Assembly (NCBI GenBank): GCA_964200185.2
Contig: CAXNAD020000030.1
Location: forward strand, 1 to 41,584
From: Choristocarpus tenellus KU-1152
Taxonomy: Eukaryota; Phaeophyceae
DNA length: 41,584 nt
Direction: 5' to 3'
The position numbers and the translations under genes are program-made. The notes beneath the pieces are model-generated. The model saw only the letters and a program-made list of their open reading frames with translations. It had not been told where the DNA came from and searched no databases. Positions within the stretch are counted from its first letter, which is position 1; the number at the start of each line of letters is the position of its first letter. Of the stretch, positions 1-12,700 are shown one piece after another.

Positions 1-3000
1 TTGGAGTTGGTCTTGTGTGGGTTGGGGGGCGTTGGTGGGGGGGGGTGGGGGGTTGAGGAGGGGGGGGGGGGGGGTGGGCAGGCATTGGTTAAGCCTCTCT
101 TGGCGGTGTATGGGGCATCGATGTCAGAGGAGGATCAGGTGGGTCTGTTGGGGTTCTGTTTTTTGATGATGTTGTTACTGTTGCGATTTTGTTTTATTGT
201 GTGTACCTAGGTGTCACTCGTAGTCCCCTTCCGCCTGCCAAGATTAGTCAAGATTAGTCCCATTTTTTTTTTATTCTTTTTGAGGATGCCCTTTTTTATT
301 CCAAAAGACTGTTGCAAGAGATGCTTCTTACTGGCATACCTATATTTTTTCTAACCTTTATAGCTCCATGATAATGTCCACAAGTACCACTAGATTGAAC
401 CATGGTTATCTGATCCCAAAGTACGTCTTCACCCCTTCCACAAGTTGTTTGTTTTTTACAACACAGATGGGCTGTCTCTCCCCCTCCCCACTCCACACCC
501 ACCCCTTGTCCTGCACATGCCCTAGCAAGGTGCTGCATTTATTGACGTGGAAAATGTATTGGTTCTCGATCCTAACTTGCCCTTGTACCCAAGAGGTGCC
601 TCTTCTTTGCATGGCAACTCAATGGTATTTTTATTATTGTTATTTTGTGTTCCTTTATTTTCAGGTGGTGGTGAGACTTCTCTATCTCTTGCAAAGAGCT
701 GGCGCTCCCTTAGACCCCAACCTGGCCAAGTGGGGCTCTGCCACTGCCACTTCCAATACCTCAGAAACCCACCCGTTGTTCTTGACCAAGGGGGGTGGGG
801 GGGGGCAGGGGGGAGCAGGGTCTGGGTTGCGTCAGAAGTGGGAATGGCTCATTGCAGCATTTGACCCCCGACGGTTGAAATTTTCACTTGAGATGTTTCC
901 TATTGATCGCCCCGTTGATCCACCTCCCACATCCTATGAGACATGTGGGACGGAATTGAACCAGGCCACTGAGGTAGTGGGAGAGGGAGATGAAGAAGTA
1001 GAAGTTGTCCACGAAGGGGAGGAGGGTGAATATGAGATGGGGACAAGACAAATGTTGGGTACTGGTTGGAGTACGCAAGAGTTGGATGGAGACATTGGGG
1101 ATCAGGGCAAGGGGGAGGACTGTGACACTCACCTTGAGCTGGCCTCGGTGGGAAGGATGAGGAAAGAAGAAGTGTATGACCCAAGCTTTGTCCTTCCTCT
1201 GGTGGATTGGGCTCTAAGGGTGGCGGGTGCCCCTGCCCAGGCGGTGAGTAAAGAGTTTCTTTATGGTGGGAGGCTTTTGTTTGATCTTGCAGGTTTTGCA
1301 GTGTTATTTGAGGGAGTTTAAAGAATAGTTGATCTGTGCCTTTTTGCATTGCAAGTTTGTTGTTGTCCTGTATAGCCAAGGCAGTGATAGGGTAGGGAGG
1401 GGGGGATATAGAGTGAGCCCTTGAATCTCTCCAGTAATTGTGAAAGTGCCCTGTACCTTGCTAACGTCCACACACCATTTGATCTGCTTCCTTTGTGAAT
1501 CTTAGGTTCTCAATCACAGCATGAACCCCTTCTATTACCCAAAACCATCACATCACCAACACATAACCGGGCCACCAAGGCCACCTTTTTTTAGGCTAAA
1601 GGTCGATTCTAACATCAAAACACTGCTCCAGGTCGTGCAGTAGGTCCTCACCCTCCCCACCCCTCAGTATCTGACAACAGCTCCCCTAAGATGTTGACCT
1701 TATCGGTAAACTGGAACTCTAATTTTTGTGTTTTTTTTTCTCCTCCTCCAAGGTCTGCCAGCGAGGTCTGCTAGGCTACCTGTTGATGGCCACATCTAGC
1801 CTCTGTAAGTCCACAAGGACAGTGGGGTATTCCTGCCTACAGCAAATACTCAATTCTTTGATGCAGGTGACACAATCTTTTTAATAGTAGTTTTAATATA
1901 TATTTTTGAAATCTAGTTGGGCATACACTCTACACATATCTTCTGAGGTTGCAGGATTTGTGTCTCTTCCGGATCTACTGTGAGTGCCTTGATAGGACCT
2001 CTCCATCCCTCATTGCTGTTGGGAATGATGTGACATGTGTTTAAGGAGAAAGGGAGAGATTATTAGGAGTCTTTTACCTCTATGTGAATGGTCTTGAAAA
2101 GGTCCTGGGGCATGTATATAGCACTGGTGGTCTTACAAGCTTGCACCAAGGTGCCACTAGTTTTTCACCCCATGGTTCGGTCCTGTAATCCCAAGGCTGT
2201 TGCAGCTATGCTCCCAAATCTACCTAAATCTAACCAACATAATACCAGGGTTAGGGTTAAGGTTAGGGATGTGCCTTACATTTTTTTGGCAATTTTTTTT
2301 TTCTTGTTTTATAACTGACAGTGAAGGAGCTCCCCAATAGTCATATCCCCAGACCTCAATCCCTACCACCCCTCCCTCACCCCCATACTGATGACCTTTG
2401 ACTGCCATCCATTGACCTTTGTTTCATCTCTACCTTCCTCTGTTGAACCTACTGCTATACCTTCCCTAACCTTGACTGATCTCCGTTAGACTAATCTGCA
2501 CTCATCTCTGCCATGCATTTTTGCTCACCCCTATCCCTATCCCTGGCCCTAACCCTATACCTTTTCTCCAGGACAAGAAACAAACAGACAGCCGGTTTAA
2601 TCAACGGCCCCAGCTGGCTCTTCTCCTTCGCTGTTTAAGAGATAGCCTAGACGTTCCCTTCCAGAGGGTACCATGTGTGGTAGCTGTGTTGCTGGCACGT
2701 GCTTCTGAGGTGGTTATGTCCACCCCGGGTAGTGATGTGTACAAGGCTGTTAACAAGTGAGTCTCTGCGATGTGAATGTCAGTAAGTATGTATTGTTTGT
2801 GTCTGTCATGTGTGAATAGAATAGTATATTTTGTTGCATGGTATATGTGTTCCTGTGTGTGTTCTCCTCGCCTTGTCCCTGGCAGGCATTTTCTTGGAAC
2901 ACATCGGTGTTGGTATTTAATTGTCCTTGTGACTGTTTCAATCAGGGGAGGAGCAGCGAATCATGAGAGCTGGTCAGGGTTGTGTCTCTTTAGGGTTTTG

Positions 3001-6000
3001 TCTTGTTGTCTGTTTGAGCAGTACTACATTCCCAACCTCGAGAAAGTTTGAATTTGAAAAAAAAAAATGCACTGCCTTTTCTTGATTAAAACCATCATGG
3101 TATCAATTTTTTTCTCTAGCTCTAGCTCCAATCCTAACCCTTACTTGATCCAATCAACAAGTATAGAGAACGCATGCATTGCCCTCCCCTGGTCAACTCA
3201 GTCACATCAGCCTTATGCCAGTGCCTCACCGATGCAACCCATCTTCTCCCAAAAAACTTACGTCTCTTTTTCATTTTTCGCCCCGAGGAACACAGCTTCC
3301 TACTCCGTCGCCCCTGTATTCGGCTGCGTGAGCTCCCCATGTTTAACTCTCTTTTCACTGGAGTTCATGGATCTGGCGGAGGCATTGGGGCAGGGTCTGG
3401 GGCGTCTGGCCTCACCGCTGCTTCGCACCTGGACCCTGCCTCTGCAGGGAAGGCAAGACTGTGGCTGCTGAGGGGCTTAAGGGACGGTAAGTCCAGAACC
3501 CTGGAAGTATAAAGTTTGGTGTAGGGGGAGGTAGGCAGTGGAATGTGTGGAGCAATGCATACACGAGCAGAAGATAACGTTTTGGTATATTGTGGTATTG
3601 ACTGCTGATTGAGTGTAACCCTTCCCCCCCCCCTCCCTCCCTCCTGCCCTTCCCCACACTCATGTCTCTATCCCATCTTCATAACCTTGGAAGGCCTCCG
3701 GACTAGCCAAGACCTAGGTATTGTTGCGAGGGAGCGTGCTATTCCCCTGCTACTTGCCATGGCAGACTCTCCTGCTGGGGATGGAGATACGGCACTTATG
3801 GGGCTTGTACTGGACATCGTTTGCAGGCTTGCATCCCTGGAACAGTCAGGAACCAGGTGACCAGCGCTCACTCGGCCTCTACTCCTTCTGTTCATGATGT
3901 AGATGTGGGAGTCTTGAAAGCATGCTTTGTGATAGTGCTTATCAGTGCTTTGTCCAGAAATACAAAGAAGTCAATTTCAATCTTGTGTTTGAATTCACCC
4001 CACATGCTTTCAGGTACTTGCTCCTGTGATATTTCTGGAGGTGATACTTACAGCATTAAAGCAATAGTAACAACAATCCTTCAGCTCTTGGTATATTTGT
4101 GTAGAACTGGTTCATTAATCAAGTTTCTTAAGGTGGGAGTGGGGGGTGATCAACGTGACTTGATGTGGTCAATGTTGCTTCTGTCTTATCTTAATCAGCT
4201 GAGTGCTTGAAGTTAGTTCGTTTTCTTATTTTGCCTATTCTGGTGATGCTATAGTCTTTACGGATCACTTTATGTCCGCATCCATCATGGAAGTTGAAGG
4301 AAGAAAATATTTTCCAATTTCAGCATCAAATGTACAGCGCATGTTTTCCTTGCCTTGCCACTGTGGAAGTTGTTCCTACACATTTTTTCGACTTAATTTA
4401 AGGAGGGGCAACTACACCAGTTTCTGATGTTTTTTGTTGAATTTATTTTCAAGTTTTCTGTGTTGGAAAGATACGTATCAAGAGGGAAAGTGTTCGTTTG
4501 AAGTAGCACATTCATGAAGTTATCTGTATTCCAGGGTGCACTGGCTCAATGCATGATTGAATATCTGGCCTTTTGAAGTTGGTGCATCTATAATTTTATT
4601 TGTGACCCCTGTAGCTTTCTCTGCACTATAGCTCTTCAAGTAGTATCTAGATGTCTATTTTCGTACTGCGTTTTACCCGTATCATGACGTTACTGGACAA
4701 TCCTCTCCAATGGTGCCAGAGAGAGAGGTCGATGCATCAAAACAACACAACTCAGACTCAACATAAAAACACCATACTTGTAACACAAGCGGCCTATTTT
4801 TCGCCCTAACTCTGTCTTCCCCCTCCCTCCAATTTTTTCTTCCCCCCCCCCTCCTCTAACGATCTCTCTTCAGGTATCTCCTCAACACCATAGGTATCGT
4901 GGCATGGTGCCGTTTGGTTCTTGGCCGAGATCTCCCATCAACCTCATCCGCACTTGGTCAGAGGGTGGGAGGAGGAGGGGGAGAGCATGAGCTGGAGTCA
5001 AAATCCCTATCCCTGCCACCGGAGATGCAGATTGTTGTACTCCAGTTGCTGCGTACCTTGTTGCACTTGGGTCTGAAACTCAAAGACCCCCCTGTACTCT
5101 TGGTCCAAGAGTTTGCCCTTCTCACCCCAGATGTCATACAGTGCTGCTGTTCCAGGGTCAGGGTCAGGGCTGGGTCTGGGGTGGGAGCCCAAATTGTGAC
5201 AGAAGGTTTGGCTCTTCTAGTCGATGTGCACAGGGCGATGCGATCTGGATGTAGAGAAGAGTATTCTTTTTGGCAAAGCGCAATCAAGAAACCAGCAATT
5301 GAGTCTGGAATGGAAGTGGAGGAGGGAGGGGAAAGGGTGTGCGGGAGTAAGACTGGGTGGAGTGACGTCTGGGGACAGGAAGGTGAGGGGCTTGATCTGT
5401 CAATCAGAGAGGCTCTCTCTCTGAGTTTGGCTGTAGAGGCAGTGGGTGGTGTAAGTGCACCATCTCCAGAGGAATCTATTAATCTCCGATGGAAACTGCT
5501 GGGACTCCTGTCTTCACCTGGGGTGCTCGCAGTGAGAAGAACTGACGTATTTGGAGAAGAGATCGATGGGATGTCGAGGGTATTGGATAGAGAGGTTGAG
5601 GCTGCTGAGGGATTAATACGCTGGTGTATTAAGGCAGCCAATACAAAGTTTCGTTCTGCTACGGCCCACAATAGTCACAACTCTTTGAAGATAGGAACAA
5701 TGAGAAAGAATTCCAAGCAAAAGAGCCACATGGTGGATGCAGACACAATAGCTGCTCGTGGGGCATTGTGGGTGGTAGAACGGTTGCTAACTGGGGTAGG
5801 TGATCAGATGGGCCAAGCACCAGCAGTTGCACCTGGCATTGCCAATGCATTGAGGGCCTATCCCTCAGTGACCCTGTCAATACTAGGACTTGCTAACCCT
5901 TGTTCTATGGGACGCGCGCCCCTCTGCAGAATGGCTGTTTCCATTGCTCTTGCCCTCAGTCGTTGTGAACTCCCCCCCTGCTCTAAAAGTTCGGATCAAA

Positions 6001-6746
6001 ATTCGGTCAGATTGGACGAGGGCAAAAAGCATGAGGTAGGGGATGTCATGGGCCATGCGGATGCTGATGATGTGCTCCATACTCCTTCCTCGCTATTGCT
6101 TGCTCTCTCTCCATCACTCCAAAAGATGGTTGCCAATCCTACAACAATCTGTTTGCACCAAATAGTAGAAGATGTTGGAACAATGACGGGTAGAGAAGCT
6201 GCCTCAATGAAACCCCTACCGTCCTCTGTGGGCTCATCTTATTGGCTCTCTCTGACAGCTGCATCCCTCTTGACAGAGGTGATGACAGAGGACCCGGCGG
6301 GGGTGGCTCCCCTGTGCTCTGTCAATAGGGTTCAAGGGGATACAAGTAAGCAATTGTTGGGGGTAGAAGATGCTGCCTCTGGTGCCTGGCGCCTCCTGGT
6401 TAGTGTTTTGCCACAAGGTTTAGAAGAAGATTCAGACTTGAAAGCGTTTGCAGATCTTGTCCGTGATGTGGTTTGCAGTACAGGTAGGAATGGTAATGGG
6501 TGTGATAGTGCAGATGGAATAGATAAACGTGGTGAAGGTGAGAAGGATACTGGCCATGTAGTTTTGGACAAGGAAAAAGATGAACCCATGCCTGGGTCAC
6601 CTATTGCAATAGCCAAGAGTTGTGACAAGAAGCAGGCCATGGGGAGGACGGGGAGAAGAAGTAGTGGGAAGAAGCGCAGTAGAGGAGTTGGTCGTGATAA
6701 GGCAAAGAAGAGAAGGAAGAGTTTTTTTGATTCCTTCGTTGATTGA
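1..6746 (+). CDS. URB1: URB1/NPA1-like nucleolar pre-ribosomal-associated protein, 3' part (5' end outside window)
   Basis: Exons, all GT-AG: <1-138, 665-1243, 1753-1804 (tentative), 1948-1979 (tentative), 2572-2756, 3296-3486, 3694-3856, 4874-6746 (stop TGA 6744-6746). Phases agree at every junction. Recognition rests on URB1 C-terminal signatures: LLAVYGASMSEEDQ joined to a leucine-rich helix and a WG pair, FPIDRPVDP followed by YDPSFVLPL, RVPCVVAVLLARASEV, then FLLRRPCIRLRELPMFNSLF, WLLRGLRDGLRTSQDL, and YLLNTIGIVAW. URB1/Npa1 is a large helical-repeat scaffold of early pre-60S particles in the nucleolus. The tail (about 6600-6743) is Lys/Arg-rich and ends KKRRKSFFDSFVD, a likely nuclear/nucleolar signal. 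Glycine runs lie in two exons (about 30-75 and 790-820). The donor at 1244 is uncertain: the frame stays open to 1321 and still resembles the family, so the exon may be longer. The two tentative exons are supported mainly by phase. The family call is confident; exact exon structure between 1243 and 2572 is not. Confidence 0.88.
1244..2571 (+). other. URB1 intronic stretch with two small tentative exons
   Basis: This part of the URB1 gene is mostly intron. Two small pieces could be exons: 1753-1804 (reads VCQRGLLGYLLMATSSL, AAG acceptor, GTAAGT donor) and 1948-1979 (reads CRICVSSGST after GAG acceptor, GTGAGT donor). Together they carry phase 0 to phase 0, which is what the flanking exons need. 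The first resembles the helix expected in URB1 here; the second has little resemblance. A degenerate GGGTTA run lies at 2248-2269. Confidence 0.45.
3857..4873 (+). other. Long URB1 intron (about 1 kb)
   Basis: GTGACC donor after the Arg codon at 3855-3856 and a pyrimidine-rich tract ending CAG at 4873. Joining 3856 to 4874 restores the Arg codon and reads straight into YLLNTIGIVAW, which continues the URB1 family pattern. I see no other gene or repeat inside; open frames on both strands are short and lack codon structure. Confidence 0.8.
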
Positions 6747-9700
6747 AACACTTAATATATATACATCCCCTTCTCCGATTTTCTTGATGGGAGTATTGTG
6801 ATATAAATGTATCATGACCAAACTCCTCAGCCAGATTCAAACTGAGAAACACTTACTCGACTTGTGGGTGTAGCGTTCTTGAGCCCAATGAAAAAATATT
6901 TGAGAGGTAGGTGGGTTCATGGTTAGAGATACATTCAAGCACACAGACAGGGTTATAGTGGAGGGGTGGGGATTGGTCCCCTTTACCAAGTGCCTTTAGG
7001 TAAACCTGAATTTGGCCAGAGTGTGGCTAGACCCCCTCATGCAAGCTTGTGACAGGATAATAATGCGTGGGAAAGGGAGGAGAGAGAGGAAGCTACCCTC
7101 TTCCTGCACCAATCTCATGATTACTAGGGAGAGGCAAGTTTGGCAGGGCGGAATGCTGGATCTGCGAGTAAGCGGTAGAGTACTAATCATGATAGACAAC
7201 AGTGTGGATTATTGATAAATTTGTCACACCTGTGCATCAAGAAAATATGTATGCCAAACTGGTAGGTAGATAGGTACAGAGTTTGCACGTCTCCAGATAG
7301 CAAAATATACAATTGTTACAGAGGTCACCAGTAATTTCCTCGTTATGTTAAACAAAAGATGCGATCAGCCAAGACAGGGATGACTTAAGTTCGTGACGAA
7401 GTGTACACAAACGTACACTCTCCTCTTGGATACTTACCTACTTGTTCGTATTGTAGGATCAACACAATACATGTACGAACCTGTACTTTGGTACTGAAGT
7501 AACACAGACTTACATTCTCAACCATTTTTTTGCCTTTTTTTTGTAGATTTTGTCCCACCCGAAGCATCAGCTGGAAGTGTCCACACACCACCTACCTTTA
7601 CTCCAACTGTTAACCGTTGAGATACCACTGTTCCATTTGACTACGTAGCGAACAATAGTGTCTCGATGTTCAACAAAACCAGAGGTGGGAACCTTCCCAG
7701 CCTTGGGTCATCACCCCACTAATATCGCGCACTCCCCAACCAGTCGTGTCAATTTTCGTTTTTCCCTTTGAGCCCGTCCCTAGACCCCCCCTCTATCACT
7801 CTATCTACAGAATTCCATCCTCTCATGACAATCGGTAAATAACGGCATGTGGCACCCAAAGCATTTTTTTCACCTATTATGTAGGATATATGCAAGCCCA
7901 ATTACTGCACTTCATCTTGACATCAGTTAACTTCAGATTTCAAGTCCTACGCTAAGTAAGGAGAGGAGTGTGCCGCTTCTCATGTTCTGTAACACCTTGC
8001 CCCCTTGACCATGCGTTTGAACGTAGATAGAGTGAAAGTATCTCCGCGGGTACGAGTTTTGCCCCATTTGTCCATTTGGGGCTTGACTCCCCACAGGTTT
8101 ATGATGACATTTTACCTACTCCGAAATGTTCCGGAGTAGATAAAATGTGTACGTTCGTTTATGGAAAGGTGTGTCCGAACAAGGATGTTGACACTACTTC
8201 CTAACAAACACGATAGCCAAAATTACATCAATATTTCAACATTGGATTTTGGCCCCCAAACAGACACGGCTCTCTACCCTCCAAGGTACTTTGATTCATA
8301 CATCTCTCAGATTTGGTAGGGATTACATTGCTGCGAGAGGAGAGACAAGTAGTCCATAGTACAGTACAAGAAATAATGAAAAAACGATCAATATACATGT
8401 ATTTATGCATGTATGTGTACATAATGCTTCAGCTACTGAATAGTGTATGGTGTATTGTATCAGTAAGCACAATCCTGGAAATTGCTAAGTTTACAGCCAA
8501 GGGCAACTATCTAAGTAACAAATATTGTATGATGTAAATATAAATGTTTCCTACCAGAGCGAACGCAGCTAACAGCTGATACTTGGATGACAGGCAGGTG
8601 ACAGGCATGAAGGTTGCATCCCCTGACCTGCTACTTACTTCACGCACCCTATAAAAGGAACTGAAGGCTAGTGAAAAGGTAAGGCTACCGTCAGTGGGTC
8701 GGAAGTTGTCCACATCAACTTTCTGTGTAACCACAAGACAGATAACATCCATCCGTTAAAAAAGCACCACAAACACATGCACACCACAGTGGACATTATT
8801 GAGCTCAAGAAGACTGTTCAGGAAAGTCATTCATTAGCCCAACCAGTCGAGCAGACCATCCTTGTTGCGTGAAAGTTTGGTTTTTATATGTAACGTGGAA
8901 GCCGCATATGCAGACAAGCAACATCAATATTAAAAAAAGCATGTCTTGTTCTTCTCATCATAGCCTGTCTAGCACAGAGTGCTCTCTATAATCAACTACT
9001 TTCCCCCTCCTTGAATCAAACAAAAAGTGAGAGCTAACCTCGATGATCATTCTTAACACAAAATCACTTTATCCCAACTCTAGGAAAACACTCTTACTAC
9101 CTGATCTACCCAAATAAAACCCAGTATGATACGAAGCAGTTGGAGAGACTAACCACCTTGTCAGTACATAATACCTCCTGCTCACTTACAAACAGATTCT
9201 AAACTTCTGATAAAGCTAGAATCAAGAGCAACAGATCTTCACTACTACTGCATCCAGCCAAGCGAAGGAAGTCACAGAGCTCCCTCAATCAGCCCCTCCC
9301 CATTGACCCCATGCATCTGCTAGTTCTACTTCTACCTCAAAAATAGTTTGTAATACACTTAAGTACTGCACTTTTCACTCTCCCCTAACTGGGTTTTATC
9401 ATTTTCAACCAACAGGGCACCTTCCCCTCTACCTTAGTGTAGAGGTAGAAGCCCCTTTCCTGCCTGGCATGAGCCTCTGACATAACATTGGACTAAAGGA
9501 AGTTTATCATCTTCAGATAAAAGAGATCCAGTCACACTACTACAACTACTACAGCCATGTATGCCCCTTGCACAAAACCACAAACCTCCTCTCCCCTCAA
9601 CCCAAAAAGAAACTTAGTCACCATGGAGCGGGGATAATGGGTGAGGGCCATGGGAAAAGTCAAGGGGACGGGCATCAGACTCAACAAAAAAATGAGTAGA

Positions 9701-9767
9701 CAACCCTCCAGTTACTAGAACCAAGAACAATGCTTCATCAGCAGGGTATTGCAGAGAACGTAGAGCA
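6747..9767. other. Spacer between convergent URB1 and translocator genes
   Basis: About 3 kb between the URB1 stop and the translocator stop. The only piece that looks coding is the minus-strand exon candidate at 8555-8722. Other open frames (for example 6996-7199, 7385-7591 and 8228-8422, all minus) are short, and I could not join them to it with confidence. No telomere-like run of two or more units occurs here, unlike the DNA to the right. Confidence 0.6.
8555..8722 (-). CDS. Isolated candidate exon of an unrecognised gene
   Basis: A 56-codon open stretch on the minus strand. It follows a good acceptor (TTACACAG) and ends at a GTAGGA donor, phase 0 at both ends. The translation begins KVDVDNFRPTDGSLTFSLAF and ends SSKYQLLAAFAL; it is balanced in composition and looks like folded protein. 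I do not recognise the family. Possible following exons at lower coordinates (an acceptor CTCTCGCAG near 8330 giving a very short tail, or one near 7160) are not convincing, and no upstream exon is evident. It could be a small gene between two convergent neighbours, or a pseudoexon. Confidence 0.35.
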
Positions 9768-12700
9768 TTATGCCTTCTTGGCCTTCTGAGCAGCAGCTGC
9801 AGCATTCTTTGCAAGCGAATATGCAAGAGTGCCTGTCACTGCAATTAGCGCTCCAATCATCTGAGGAGGAGCATTATGATGCAGATTGCCAAATGAAGGG
9901 TTACACACACATACATCAATGATGGACACAAGATGCTGTTCACACGCATCTCACATTCATGATTGTTAGGGTTAGGGTTAGCTACAATTGTATGTTTGTA
10001 CAGGGTATTTTCAAGTAACTCTTTCCTCAAATGCACTCAGTGGCGAATTCAAGGGGGGAGTGAAACTGTTCTCAATCCGTGACACTCAAGGCACCCGAAA
10101 CATACGTTTCAGGCATCCATTAACTCCAGAAATCAATGAAAGGGTTAGGGCTGTAGCAACAAATCAACAACGCTAGGACATGAAGGAGCTTAGGGTTAGG
10201 GTTTGGGTTAGGGTTAGCTACAATTGCAATCGGAGGACATTAAGGAGGACCAAATGCACAAAGAGGATTGCGCAGCCTCTTTGTACAGAAGTTTAGTTAC
10301 AACTTTATACTTAAAATTATGAGTACCACACTCAAGCAGTCAGACAAAGTACTATGTATTGGGCGTTTTTCCCTAAAAAAAAAAGAAGGACAAAGCCAGC
10401 TTTACCAACTTATCAACAACATATTCACCTTATTCGTGGTCATCTTCTCACCCAGGAAGACCACAGCAGCTCCCATGATCACAACACGCCTGATGTAACA
10501 ATAACAAACCATGGGAGTTGGTGTTAAGGTTTCGTGCACAAGGTCAAGGGGGATACTCAATGCCTAACCCTAACCCTAACCCAAGTTGCATACTTCCCCC
10601 CCCAAAATAGTCCTCATCTGTAGCGGTAACTGCTAACTGGAATAAACCTCACCTCTTCATCTCACTGAACCATATTCACGTACAATTACATCACAAGGGC
10701 ATATTGGAGGTCAAGAACCTTTTGACCGCTTCCATCAAATCATGTCCACCATCTCCACAAGCAGAGATGTCTCATTACCATTATCAAACTGATCAAAGGA
10801 ATACCCACGCTACAAATTCCTATAATAGAGAGCATTACGACATCAACAAGACGATCATTTCAAGTAGAAAGGGAAGGCACGGCTCTGACAATTCAAAAGG
10901 TTCTCACTTTACAGTGTTACCAACGGCAGTGGACACAGGGTCAAGCTTGCCCAGCACACGGAAGCCCATCTCGTTGTAGAGGTAGTATGTCAGCCCGCAC
11001 GAGATAGTTGTCTGCACAAAAAACATTTTTTTTATATCACAAGTGTTCCACAAATGCAAAAGTAGAAATGGGTGATAAGAAACTTTACACGCTTCAGGAA
11101 GAGCATTACAAGCAGACTACAACAAATCTTAACCCTAACCCTAACCCTAAGTTTTTGACAGGGAGAGTGAAAAAATATATATAATTTGAAACAAAAAACC
11201 CATTGCAGCAAGGTGGGGTCATATCAGGAACAACACAATCAAGAGGAAACATGATGACAACAATCCAGAACACAAGTGCAACACTTAGTACAACCTTCCT
11301 TGGGATTGCGAATATAGAAATCCGTTGTGACTTGGACAAGAACATGTCAGCCTTTTCTCTTCCTGTGTGTTGTCCAAAATATGTGTATGTATACATATGT
11401 ATTTGTTTGCACATTTCAAAAAAAGGTAAAAAGCTTCATCATGAATGCTGTCCCTCTTCAGTCTACGAGATTGTTCTAATTTCAGGTAATACAAACTCAT
11501 ACAACAAATGAAACCATATTTCCATGTATTCCTAAAGAAAAATTAAACTCAGAGCAACTCCTCACAGAAGTCTTGAGAGGATTTTGATCTACTATATTTG
11601 ATACTCTTAGTTAAGGACAGGTCGCCAATACATAGAGAAGTCTGTGAGTTCTGCTTAGTAGAGAACAATTTCTAATAGTACCAACATCAGTGTCCCATCT
11701 TTGGAGCAAACTGTACATGCACTCCAAGCCCAGTCTAAATACTGACCATCACTACACATCAAGCCATATCACACTTGAATGAAGCCAGCTCTCGAGAGCT
11801 CTGTACACAAACCCTAACCCTAACCCTCTATCAAACATTCCTCTATCACAAAGAACATCAAATTCAACTCTTGGTATCACAAACATTTTACTGAAAAACA
11901 TGAAAACAGCTAAATGAATCACTTCCACTAATAAAAAACAAAGGATAGCATCTTCTCCTCAAATGAATATCCATACGGCATTACACCTTTCCATTAATTA
12001 ACACAAAACAAATTTTATTGTCCCTTCAAACTTAGGGTTAGGGTCAGAGTTAGGTATAGGACAAAATAAATGGAAACGGTCAATAAAATGGTTTTGTTGT
12101 GAATTGTGAATCACAATCAGCTAAGAAAAAAAAAGTGATTTGTTCTTTTGTTATTGCTGTAAAAATAACTCTTAGTGCCGCTAGCTTACAGGTTATTTAA
12201 AAACATAATCACTCAAAATATAAACCTAGCACTATACAAAGCAAAACACAAAAGTAACAACCTCAACCACAGCATTCATAACCTGTGCTTGAAGAGGGAA
12301 ATAGATTTTCACTAACAGCAATATGCAACCAGAGACTTGAACTTTAGTCCTCACCTTGATCAGGGTGTACTGATCCTCCACAGCATCAAAGGCAAACTTA
12401 GCCGACGCCCCCTCAAGAACCAGAGCAGGGACAACAAGGATGATGCTGGACAGAATGGTCAGCACTGCATAGGTATTGGATGCGTTCATGTTCTTCTTCT
12501 CCTTGTACTCAGGTGTCATCATCTGTCAAACAGGCAGCATCAAAGACAGTTTCATCAACAGTTTCATCTGTCAAGCAGTTTGATTGCCAATAAGTAAGAA
12601 AAAAATACACACTGTGTCCCTTCTACAATTGACCCATAGGGTTAGGGTGGTGGGGTTGAAACATTAAAAAAAATCACATTTAAGCAAAACAAAAAATTCC

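Noticed and set aside
4958-5671. 237-codon minus-strand open frame
   Set aside because: Antisense shadow of the last URB1 exon, whose plus frame matches the family and joins in phase.
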